In this document: piece by piece, positions 1-6,656 of the stretch
Position numbering within the stretch: position 1 is the first letter of the stretch
How the letters are laid out: every line of letters starts with the position of its first letter
Origin: JACVRN01 sp035276685
Lineage (GTDB): Bacteria; Acidobacteriota; Blastocatellia; Pyrinomonadales; Pyrinomonadaceae
DNA: 12,251 bases
Assembly (NCBI GenBank): GCA_035276685.1
Contig: DATELK010000193.1
Coordinates: 1 to 12,251, forward strand
Reading direction: 5' to 3'
Translations under genes and position numbers: made by a program
Notes under the pieces: generated by a model
Told to the model about the DNA's origin: nothing
Database searches by the model: none
Seen by the model: the letters and a program-made list of their open reading frames with translations, nothing else

Positions 1-60
1 GGTAGCGGGCGGGTCTCTACTTTTGATATAACCGGCCCGCTACCGCAGGCGGTACTGACC
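1..60. repeat. Palindromic intergenic repeat (probably interspersed), at window edge
   Basis: Positions 1-14 and 31-44 form an inverted repeat with one mismatch (13 of 14 pairs, arm core GGTAGCGGGC) around a 16-nt loop. A second hairpin overlaps the right arm: TACCGC (41-46), a 2-nt loop AG, then GCGGTA (49-54). The two stems share bases 41-44, so they cannot form together. The element ends 6 bp from the stop codon of the minus-strand peptidase and may continue to the left of the window. From memory, very similar GGTAGCGGGC / GCAGGCGGTACTGACC modules recur between genes in Acidobacteriota, but no second copy lies in this window. It is not a classical terminator: on the minus strand no T-run follows the stem. 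Confidence 0.6.
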
Positions 61-66
61 TGTTTT

Positions 67-1221
67 TTACTTCATCGCCTGCTCGCCGTTGAGGCGCAGG
101 ATTTCCAGCGTCATCTCGGCCGAGGCGTACATGTCTTTAACATCGAGCCACTCCTTGACGGTGTGTATGGCGCGCATGCCCGTGCCCAGATTGGCGCACT
201 CAATGCCCTTGCGGTTGAAGATATTGGCATCGCAGCCGCCGCCCGAGGCCATCGTCTGCACGTCCAGCCCCATGCGCGCCGCAGCCTGCTTCACAAGCTG
301 TACGACGCGGGACTCGTCAGGCACATCCATGGCGTAATACTCCGCCTCCACCTTAGACTCGACGCGTGCTTTAGTCGTCTTGCCTTCGACCGTGACCTCT
401 TTTCCGGCGGCCGCATCCTCAAAGCACTTGACCATGTGGTCGCACTGGGCCTTGAGCTTCTCTTCGTTGAGCGAGCGCGCCTCGCCCTTCAGGTAGACTA
501 GGTTCGTGATGATGTTGGTGGCTTCGCCGCCGCGTATGACGCCAATGTTGGCCGTGGTCTCGTGGTCAATCCGGCCGAGCTTCATTCGGCTTATAGCCTC
601 AGCCGCGATTTGTATGGCGGAGATGCCCTGCTCGGGAGCCACGCCCGCGTGCGATTCCAGCCCGTGAACCTTGAACTCAAGGTGATTGGCCGAGGGGCCT
701 TTGGTGAAGAGAAAGCCGGGGTCGTCGGAATCGAAGACGATGCCGTACTTGGAGCGTATGCCAGATACGTCCAGATGCTTTGCGCCCAGAAGGCCTACCT
801 CTTCGCAGATGGAGAAGACGGCCTCTATGTCCGTGTGCGGGATGTTCTGCTCCTTGAGGCAGCGTATGGTCTCAATGATGACGGCGCAGCCGGATTTGTC
901 GTCGCCGCCTAAAACGGTAGTCCCGTCCGTGCGTATGATGTCGCCTTCGACAATCGGCTTAACATTTTCGCCCGGGACGACCGTGTCCATGTGCGCGCTC
1001 ATCATAATGGGCTCGGCATCGGGGATGGTTCCCTTGAAACGCGCGATGACGTTGCCGGAGTTGCCGCCCACCTTGTCGCCTGCGTCGTCAATCTCAACCT
1101 GCGCGCCCATCTCTTCGCAATACTTCTTGATGCGCTCGGCCACGTCACGCTCTTTCCTTGAGTGGCTGTCAATCTGTACAAGTTCCAGAAGAAGATTCTT
1201 GATGCGCTCCTGATTAATCAT
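67..1221 (-). CDS. M20-family zinc peptidase, tripeptide aminopeptidase-like (PepT/YqjE-like)
   Basis: A 384-aa cytosolic metallopeptidase predicted to remove N-terminal residues from short peptides; no signal peptide or membrane segment is seen. The M20 di-zinc architecture is complete: SAHMDTV (His77, Asp79), GGDDKSG (bridging Asp107), the catalytic Glu pair in CEEVG (140-141), Asp164 in FDSDD, and His353 in the AIHT motif near the C-terminus. The middle part (about 180-290), with LESHAGV (His191), is the lid/dimerisation domain. Length and motif spacing fit the PepT-like subfamily rather than true PepT or carboxypeptidase G2. The ATG start is fixed by a strong GGAGGAA ribosome site at 1224-1230. 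It lies 83 bp downstream of the acyltransferase gene on the same strand, so co-transcription is possible. Peptidase class is confident; substrate is not. Confidence 0.93.
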   Translation of the reverse strand: MINQERIKNLLLELVQIDSHSRKERDVAERIKKYCEEMGAQVEIDDAGDKVGGNSGNVIARFKGTIPDAEPIMMSAHMDTVVPGENVKPIVEGDIIRTDGTTVLGGDDKSGCAVIIETIRCLKEQNIPHTDIEAVFSICEEVGLLGAKHLDVSGIRSKYGIVFDSDDPGFLFTKGPSANHLEFKVHGLESHAGVAPEQGISAIQIAAEAISRMKLGRIDHETTANIGVIRGGEATNIITNLVYLKGEARSLNEEKLKAQCDHMVKCFEDAAAGKEVTVEGKTTKARVESKVEAEYYAMDVPDESRVVQLVKQAAARMGLDVQTMASGGGCDANIFNRKGIECANLGTGMRAIHTVKEWLDVKDMYASAEMTLEILRLNGEQAMK

Positions 1222-1304
1222 CGTTCCTCCGAATGAAAGGCAGTTTTAAGTTTTTTTGAATCCTACTACACGCTTGAAGATGCGCGCTACTCTGTGGTCG
1301 AAGT

Positions 1305-2057
1305 TTAAGAGCGCCACTTCTGCCCGCGCTCGTTGATGCGGTCAAGCTCTCGTTGCAGCTCGTCGCGCTTTGCCTCAAGCTCCCGGTCGTCAGCGTCCGG
1401 CGCGACGAAGATGGGCCGGGCGATGGTGACGAGGGCCCTGGTAAACGGCATGGGCACCTGGAATCTGTCCCAGCTGCCAGCGGCCCAGTAGCGCCGGGGC
1501 GTGATGGCAAAGGGCAGGATGGGATGGCCGGTCTTTTTCGCCAGCAGCACCGCGCCCATCTTGGCCACGCGGCGCGGCCCCTTCGGCCCGTCAATCGTGA
1601 AGGCCGTCGGGCTCCCCTTCCTCATGAGCTTGACCATCTCTACGACCGCGCCGACGGCACCGCGAGTCGATGAGCCGCGCGCCGCGCCGTACCCGAACCG
1701 CTGAATGAAGCGGGCTATGTACTCTCCGTCGAAGCTCTGGGAGGTCATGACGACGATGCGCCGCCTCTGCCAGAAGTGTGTGGCGAGGAAGACCTGCTCG
1801 TGCCAGAAGGTGTAAATCGGAATCAGCTGGTCACGAGACGCGGCCTCCCAGTTCTCCCAGCCCTCTACCTGAAAGCGCGTGGAGCCGCCTATGACCTTTA
1901 TCAAAAGATAGAACAGCAGGTCTGCCGCCCGTATCATGAGGCGCTTCTTCAGGGGGTACTGCGAGATGTCTCGGAAGGTGTAGGCGCGCGAGAGTGTGTC
2001 CGCGCGTTCTCCCTTCGTGCGCCTCGCCCCTTCAGTCTTTTCAGCCGTCGCTTGCAT
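1305..2057 (-). CDS. DUF374 lysophospholipid acyltransferase family protein
   Basis: A 250-aa protein matching the DUF374 branch of LpxL/PlsC-like acyltransferases, which act on a lipid or lipid A precursor at the inner membrane. Visible family features are an N-terminal hydrophobic stretch (about 42-57), the FWHEQ box with His86 and Glu87 (the likely catalytic site), SQSFDGE (106-112), the GSSTRG block (128-133), IDGPKGPRR (155-163), and the downstream AKKTGHPILPFA strand. The C-terminus (about 222-246) is charged and helical. The ATG at 2057 was chosen; an in-frame TTG at 2069 would add four residues, and neither has a strong ribosome site. The acyl acceptor is unknown. DUF374 genes often sit near lipid A/Kdo genes, but none is seen here. 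It may head a transcript that also carries the peptidase. Confidence 0.9.
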   Translation of the reverse strand: MQATAEKTEGARRTKGERADTLSRAYTFRDISQYPLKKRLMIRAADLLFYLLIKVIGGSTRFQVEGWENWEAASRDQLIPIYTFWHEQVFLATHFWQRRRIVVMTSQSFDGEYIARFIQRFGYGAARGSSTRGAVGAVVEMVKLMRKGSPTAFTIDGPKGPRRVAKMGAVLLAKKTGHPILPFAITPRRYWAAGSWDRFQVPMPFTRALVTIARPIFVAPDADDRELEAKRDELQRELDRINERGQKWRS

Positions 2058-2132
2058 CAGTTCCGGCAAAGGTTAAAAGGAAAAGTGGAAAAAGAAAAGC
2101 CGCCGCCGCGGGGACTTTCCGTGGGAAATCGC

Positions 2133-2170
2133 CAATTTGCCCTTTACCTTTGGCGCAAATTGAATATTAT
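2133..2170 (+). promoter_or_regulatory. Putative sigma70-type promoter with overlapping operator-like inverted repeat
   Basis: TTTACC (2143-2148, 4/6 match to the -35 consensus) and TATTAT (2165-2170, 5/6 match to -10) are 16 bp apart and point toward the receiver-ATPase gene. This predicts a leader of about 100 nt before the ATG at 2277. A perfect 8-bp inverted repeat, CAATTTGC (2133-2140) and GCAAATTG (2155-2162), brackets the -35 and covers the spacer, where a repressor or activator could bind. Both the promoter and the operator are inferred from sequence alone. Confidence 0.35.
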
Positions 2171-2276
2171 TTGAAACGTGAGAACCCTTTTCGGCGTATA
2201 GCGCATCGCTATGGGCGTGAATTGCGGGGGCATCTCCCTCCTCGTACAAGAAAAAGTCCGAACGGCAGAGAGGTTG

Positions 2277-3146
2277 ATGGACAGACGACGAATCCTCATC
2301 GTTGATGATAACGATGAACTGCGCGCCGCGCTGGAGCGAGTCCTGCGCGAACTGGGCCATGAAGTGGTCGCGACCAACGACCGCGAGGCCGCCCTGTCGC
2401 GCGCAGACCTGGACGAGTTCGACCTGATTATCTCAGACCTCACGGACGACGCCGAATCCGGCGTGGAAATCCTCTCGGAGCTTCAGCGCCAGCGGCTGGC
2501 AGTCCCCGTCGTCGTCTCAAGCGACGAAGCGCAAAAGCCCGGCATAGTCAAAGCCTTCAAGATGGGCGCGGCCAACTTCATCAAAACGCCCTACAACAAG
2601 GACGAGCTGAGAGCCATCGTCGAGAAGACCCTCTCCTACAAGCTGCGCTTTGTTGAAGATTTGAAGGTGATGCCCTACGTTCGGGAGAAGATTGATTTCG
2701 AGCTCCCCTCGGATGTCTCGCTCATGAACGGCGTGCTGCAATACCTGATTGAGCGGGTGGCCCGCCTGGGCGTCATCAAGCCGGAACGCTCCAACCTCTA
2801 CGTCGCACTCGACGAAGCCTTCGTCAACGCCGTCAAGCACGGCAACAAGAACGACCCGTCAAAACTGGTACGCATCACGGCCGAGCTTTCCGCCAACGAA
2901 TGCCGCTTCACCGTAGAGGACGAAGGCGAGGGCTTCAACGTGCAGGAGATTCCAGACCCCTGCGACCCGGAGAATCTCTTCAAGTCGTCAGGGCGGGGCG
3001 TGCTGCTCATCTACAACATCATGGACGAGGTGAGCTACAACGAGCGCGGCAACAGGCTGACGATGGTTAAGCGCCCGGAAGACTCCTTTGAAAAAGATTT
3101 GATTGAATCCCTCAGCGACCGGGACGACACGCGCGCACACAACTGA
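2277..3146 (+). CDS. Response-regulator receiver fused to RsbW-type HATPase (anti-sigma / serine kinase-like)
   Basis: A 289-aa cytosolic signalling protein with two domains. Residues 1-120 are a CheY-like receiver with the acidic pair Asp10/Asp11, phosphoacceptor Asp54 (IISD), a switch Ser at 81-82 and Lys103 in FIKTPY, so it looks phosphorylatable. Residues about 140-267 are a GHKL ATPase of the RsbW/anti-sigma type: N-box ALDEAFVNAVKHGN (Glu180, Asn184), DEGEGF (215-220) and GRG (239-241). There is no histidine-kinase dimerisation/phosphoacceptor domain and no DNA-binding output. By analogy, receiver phosphorylation may control a serine kinase or sigma-binding activity. The ATG at 2277 follows AGAGAGG (2267-2273) and puts the receiver at the N-terminus; an upstream ATG at 2211 would add 22 unrelated residues. 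Its stop is 1 nt before the next ATG, so it probably leads an operon with the two GT-C-like genes. Confidence 0.9.
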   Translation: MDRRRILIVDDNDELRAALERVLRELGHEVVATNDREAALSRADLDEFDLIISDLTDDAESGVEILSELQRQRLAVPVVVSSDEAQKPGIVKAFKMGAANFIKTPYNKDELRAIVEKTLSYKLRFVEDLKVMPYVREKIDFELPSDVSLMNGVLQYLIERVARLGVIKPERSNLYVALDEAFVNAVKHGNKNDPSKLVRITAELSANECRFTVEDEGEGFNVQEIPDPCDPENLFKSSGRGVLLIYNIMDEVSYNERGNRLTMVKRPEDSFEKDLIESLSDRDDTRAHN

Positions 3147-3147
3147 G

Positions 3148-4707
3148 ATGCCCGAGCCCAAAGCGCAAGGCTTCCTTGCAGAGTGGCCCTGGTGGCTTCC
3201 CCCCGCCTTACTCTCACTCGCACTTTCTCTATACTTCATTGACCCGTTCATAGGCGACTGGGACGCGCTCGATTACACTGTGCTCGCCATAAACGGCAAG
3301 CCCTCGACGCTGCTTCTGGGCCGCTCGCTCTTCATCTTCTACAACCGCGCGCTCTGGCTCATCACACACGCGCTCTTCAACCTCCCGCCTGAGAAAGCTT
3401 ACCTGCTTTTTAAGTACGCGGTCGTCGTGCAGAGCCCTCTGGCAGTCATAGTCTGGTGGCGAGTGGCGCGAGAGCTTTCGAAAGCGAAAGAGGCTGCGAC
3501 CGTGGCCGCGCTGCTGCTTGCGACTTCATCCTTCTACATACTCTACAGCGGGCAGGTGATGACGGAGATTCCGTCGATACTCTTACTTGGAGTGAGCTTG
3601 CTGGTTCACCTGCGAGGCTTGAGAAGAAGAAGCTTCTGGCTGGTTCTGGCAGGGGCGGCTCTTATGGGCCTGAGCGTGAATCTGCGAGAGGCGACCGGGC
3701 TCTACGGCGTGTGGCTGGCGCTGTCTCCGTTCGTTTATGGATGGAAGCCGGGCAGGCGTGAGCTTATGACAACGGCGCTCGCGTGCGCGGTCTTCTTCCT
3801 CTTCGCCTTCGGCGGGTTCGGGTTCTTCTATCTTTTGAACGTGGGCAACTATCGCCACGACTGGGAGGCGAGCTTTCATGCTCTCAGAGAGGAATCGAAG
3901 CGACATCCGGTGCAGTTCAAGAACATGGGGCCGCTCATGTGGTACTTCCTCCTTGCAGCGCCCGTTGTATTGGTGAGCTTTCCCTTCGCGGCGTGGAGAG
4001 AGTGGAAGAGGCGCGGGCTGACGCCGCTTCTTCTCTTGGGGCTCATAGGGCTTCTGGCGAACCTGTCGTTAATAGTTCATTACAGCGTGGTGCTCAACGG
4101 TCGCTATCTGCTGACGGGGCTTCCGGCGATGGTGCCGCTCGTGGGCTCGTACCTGATGGAGTCGCAAGCCGCGCTCCTCGGCAATCGCAGGCGGGCGTTC
4201 ATCTCCGTGACCTTAGGCGTACTACTTGCCACGGCGCTCTTTAGCAGCTATTACTGGCCGGGCAATTACTCTTACGCGCTGAGCCGTGCGCGCTCTAAGG
4301 ATTATAGAGAGCGGCTCGTGCTTCTGCCGAAGGACGGTGTTGTCATAGCGGGAGGGCAGACCGTCGGCGTCACTTACTGGCGCGGCATAGGTCTTGGCGA
4401 TTGGGACGCGATTGGCACGGGCGCGGGCTGGCCCGGCGCGCGGCTTCCCGCAGAGATAGAGAGATACCTGAATGACGGCCGAAGGGTTTTCATAGACACA
4501 GACCCTCGCTGGTGGACTCCCTGCGGCTGGCAACTGGCGGAGATAAGACAACTGACGGAGATGGAAAAGCAGTTCCGCTTCCGCCGCGTCTCGGACACTA
4601 TCTTTGAGATAAGACCCGTTGACGACCAATCTGCTCAGGACTCTCCGCACCTTGAGAAGCTTCTGCCTGAGAGCAGGCCGGAAGACGCGAAATATTGTTC
4701 GGGTTGA
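3148..4707 (+). CDS. Polytopic membrane protein, GT-C/PMT-like glycosyltransferase candidate (copy 1)
   Basis: A 519-aa inner-membrane protein with about 11 hydrophobic segments between residues 15 and 375, followed by a soluble C-terminal domain (about 385-519). After the first helix comes an acidic loop, FIGDWDALDYT (Asp37, Asp39, Asp42). It resembles the first extracytoplasmic loop of GT-C enzymes (PMT/ArnT-like), which transfer a sugar from a polyprenyl-phosphate donor. YSGQVMTEIPS is a second conserved loop. No specific substrate can be assigned and the enzymatic role is an inference from topology and motif. The ATG at 3148 is preferred: it begins 1 nt after the upstream stop, suggesting translational coupling, whereas the longer TTG reading (3103) overlaps the previous gene by 44 nt. 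It is a tandem paralogue of the next gene. The C-terminal tail around DDQSAQDSP is also conserved between the copies. Confidence 0.8.
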   Translation: MPEPKAQGFLAEWPWWLPPALLSLALSLYFIDPFIGDWDALDYTVLAINGKPSTLLLGRSLFIFYNRALWLITHALFNLPPEKAYLLFKYAVVVQSPLAVIVWWRVARELSKAKEAATVAALLLATSSFYILYSGQVMTEIPSILLLGVSLLVHLRGLRRRSFWLVLAGAALMGLSVNLREATGLYGVWLALSPFVYGWKPGRRELMTTALACAVFFLFAFGGFGFFYLLNVGNYRHDWEASFHALREESKRHPVQFKNMGPLMWYFLLAAPVVLVSFPFAAWREWKRRGLTPLLLLGLIGLLANLSLIVHYSVVLNGRYLLTGLPAMVPLVGSYLMESQAALLGNRRRAFISVTLGVLLATALFSSYYWPGNYSYALSRARSKDYRERLVLLPKDGVVIAGGQTVGVTYWRGIGLGDWDAIGTGAGWPGARLPAEIERYLNDGRRVFIDTDPRWWTPCGWQLAEIRQLTEMEKQFRFRRVSDTIFEIRPVDDQSAQDSPHLEKLLPESRPEDAKYCSG

Positions 4708-6308
4708 TTAGCACCATAGAGACATCAAGCGAAGGCACGCACGAGAGCGAGGCGAGCCGTGGGCTCATGCGCGAGTGGCGCTGGTGGCTTGCGCCTGCTC
4801 TTCTTTCCCTCATCCTCGCCCTTCTTTATCTAGACCCGTTCATAGGCGACTGGGACGCGCTCGACTACACGATTCTCTCCGTGCGAGGCGCGCCGTCTTC
4901 TATGGCGCTTGGCCGCTCGCTCTTTATCTTCACGAACTACGCCATCTGGCGCGCAGGCCACGCGCTCTTCGGACTTCAAGCAGAAGACGCTTACCTTCTT
5001 TTCAAGGGCGCGGTCGTCATGATGAGCGTGGCGGGCTCCGTGGCCTGCTGGGCTCTGGCGCGCGAGGCGACGGGCTCCGAAAGAGCGGCGACCGTTGCCG
5101 CTCTTCTCGTCGCGCTGTCGCCGTCCTACATAGTCTATAGCGGGCAGGTGATGACGGAGATTCCGTCGCTCGCGCTGCTGGCGGCAAGCGCAACCGTCTA
5201 CCTGCGAGGCGTCAGGACGCGCCGCCTGTGGCTGATGCTCTTCGGCGCTGCTCTCTTAGGCGCAGATGTCAACATGCGCGAGACGGTCGGCTTTTACGGC
5301 GTGTGGCTTGTGGCAGCGCCTCTCGCGTGCGGCTGGAAGATTGGGCGAAAGGAAGTAACTGCGGTCGCGCTTGCGAGTCTGGTCTTTCTACTCTTCGCGC
5401 TTGTCCCGTTCGCGCTCTGGTACTGGACGGACGCGGGCAGCTTTCGCGCCTCGTGGCACGGCTGGCGCGAGACCATGCGTGACGAAGCGGCTCGCCATCC
5501 CGTAGAGCTAGCAAACGCGCTTCCCTTTCTGCTCTTCTTTTTTATGACCTCGCCGCCTGTCTTCCTCTCACTGCCCTTCGCGTTCCTCAAGGAGTGGCGG
5601 GAGAGAAGATTTTCGCCGCAGCTTGCGCTCGGGGCCGTTGGACTCTTCAGCACGCTGCTGCTCTTTCTCAACTACAGCACGACCGTCAACTGGCGCTACT
5701 TCCTGACGGGGCTTCCCGCGCTTGCCCCGCTCGCAGCATCCTTTTTCATAAGCATGGCCGAGCGCCGCACGCGCCATCGCGGCCGCGCATTTCTCTTCGT
5801 GCTAGTGTGCCTCGCTCTGACCGTTCCGTTCACGCTCTTTTCCCTGCACTCTCTACGCAAAGGCTTCGTGGAAAAGCACGCCATGATGAAGAGCTACCGC
5901 GAGCGGCTAGTGCTTCTGCCGAAGGACGGTGTCGTCATAGCGGGAGGGCAGACCGTCGGCGTCACTTACTGGCGCGGCGTGGGCTTGGGCCAATGGGACA
6001 CAATCGGCACCGGCGCGGGCTGGCCGGGCCGAGAGCGGCTGCCGCGCCTTATCGAAACCTATTTGAAGGAAGGCCGTCGCGTCTTTCTGGATACGGACAC
6101 GCGGCTCTGGGCTCCCTGCGGCTGGCAGGTGGAAGAGACCAGAGAGATTGTGAAGCTCGAAAAACTCTTCCGCTTTCGTCGCGTCTCGGACACCATCTTT
6201 GAGATAAGACCCGTTGACGACCAATCTGCCAAGGACTCGCCTCAGCTTGAAAAGCTTCTGCCCGAGAACCGCGTGGCCGAGATGAAAGACTGCGGCCCCA
6301 CTCGTTGA
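4704..6308 (+). CDS. Polytopic membrane protein, GT-C/PMT-like glycosyltransferase candidate (copy 2)
   Basis: A 534-aa paralogue of the preceding gene with the same plan: about 11 membrane segments, the acidic loop GDWDALDYT (residues 48-56), YSGQVMTEIPS, and a soluble C-terminal domain with IAGGQTVGVTYWRG and a DDQSAKDSP tail. The start is uncertain. TTG at 4704 gives a TTGA overlap with the previous stop; TTG at 4695 and ATG at 4767 are alternatives. Similarity to copy 1 already begins two residues before the ATG (GLMREW against GFLAEW), which weakly favours the upstream start. No clear ribosome site was seen, consistent with translational coupling. Whether the two proteins work as a pair or on different substrates cannot be read from sequence. 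Several blocks are nearly identical in DNA to copy 1, including silent sites. A long hairpin repeat begins 13 nt after the stop. Confidence 0.8.
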   Translation: MISTIETSSEGTHESEASRGLMREWRWWLAPALLSLILALLYLDPFIGDWDALDYTILSVRGAPSSMALGRSLFIFTNYAIWRAGHALFGLQAEDAYLLFKGAVVMMSVAGSVACWALAREATGSERAATVAALLVALSPSYIVYSGQVMTEIPSLALLAASATVYLRGVRTRRLWLMLFGAALLGADVNMRETVGFYGVWLVAAPLACGWKIGRKEVTAVALASLVFLLFALVPFALWYWTDAGSFRASWHGWRETMRDEAARHPVELANALPFLLFFFMTSPPVFLSLPFAFLKEWRERRFSPQLALGAVGLFSTLLLFLNYSTTVNWRYFLTGLPALAPLAASFFISMAERRTRHRGRAFLFVLVCLALTVPFTLFSLHSLRKGFVEKHAMMKSYRERLVLLPKDGVVIAGGQTVGVTYWRGVGLGQWDTIGTGAGWPGRERLPRLIETYLKEGRRVFLDTDTRLWAPCGWQVEETREIVKLEKLFRFRRVSDTIFEIRPVDDQSAKDSPQLEKLLPENRVAEMKDCGPTR

Positions 6309-6321
6309 GTCAGAAAAACAA

Positions 6322-6405
6322 TTAACAGGGATGGACAGGATATACAGGATAAAAGCAGAAGTATTCTCTTTTCTTTATCCTGTCTATCCTGTCCATCCCT
6401 GTTAA
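6322..6405. repeat. Long inverted repeat, copy A (32-bp arms)
   Basis: Arms 6322-6353 and 6374-6405 are complementary at 31 of 32 positions around a 20-nt loop. Each arm contains an internal 9-10 nt tandem echo (GGACAGGAT / ACAGGAT). It begins 13 nt after the stop of the second GT-C-like gene, so the transcript would end in or pass through a very strong stem. There is no U-tract, so it is not a canonical intrinsic terminator. The right arm is identical to that of copy B at 8135-8166. From memory, arms of this kind (ACAGGGATGGACAGGAT) occur as dispersed intergenic repeats in many bacterial phyla; no transposase is present here. Confidence 0.88.
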
Positions 6406-6413
6406 ATTAATGA

Positions 6414-6443
6414 TTGACTCGCGGCCTTAATTGGTTACATACT
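6414..6443 (+). promoter_or_regulatory. Putative promoter downstream of repeat copy A
   Basis: TTGACT (6414-6419, 5/6 match to -35) and CATACT (6438-6443, 4/6 match to -10) are separated by 18 bp. They lie 9 nt beyond the right arm of repeat copy A and would start a transcript near 6450, serving the small ORF and the amine oxidase. The matches are modest and unconfirmed. Confidence 0.27.
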
Positions 6444-6493
6444 TTCCCTTGCCCGCCTCACCTCTAAATTCAGAAAAGAGGTCTTCGGTTGTC

Positions 6494-6616
6494 ATGAAGA
6501 GGATTATCGGTAACTTTGCGTTCTGGGTCTGCGTTAAGCTGATGACTGTGGCGGCGCTGCATCTGACGCTCGACGCGTTTTCCCTCTCGCCGCTCAGCAA
6601 GATTAAGCTGGTTTAA
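6494..6616 (+). CDS. Small hydrophobic hypothetical protein (40 aa)
   Basis: A possible 40-residue protein beginning MKRIIGNFAF: a basic N-terminus, a hydrophobic helix about residues 8-29, then a short polar tail ending KIKLV. It would be a single-pass membrane peptide or a very short exported peptide. An AGAGG motif lies at 6477-6481, 12 nt before the ATG, which is long for a ribosome site; a TTG-started version from 6431 would add 21 residues without obvious structure. It is 40 bp upstream of the amine oxidase on the same strand and downstream of a putative promoter. I recognise no family. It may be a real small membrane protein or chance coding in an intergenic stretch. Confidence 0.4.
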   Translation: MKRIIGNFAFWVCVKLMTVAALHLTLDAFSLSPLSKIKLV

Positions 6617-6656
6617 GCTCGGCGGGCTGAAAGCGAGCTTGACTTAATAGAATCTG

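Noticed and set aside
2073..2360. 95-aa minus-strand frame across the divergent intergenic region
   Set aside because: Low-complexity basic and aromatic C-terminus, overlap with the receiver gene start and no family resemblance; it also crosses the promoter-like site.
3103..3147. Upstream TTG start adding 15 residues to the first GT-C-like protein
   Set aside because: It would overlap the receiver-ATPase coding end by 44 nt, and the added residues do not resemble the paralogue; the ATG at 3148 is simpler.
6309..6430. Repeat copy A as a canonical Rho-independent terminator
   Set aside because: The stem is strong, but it is followed by TTAAATTAATG rather than a T-run.
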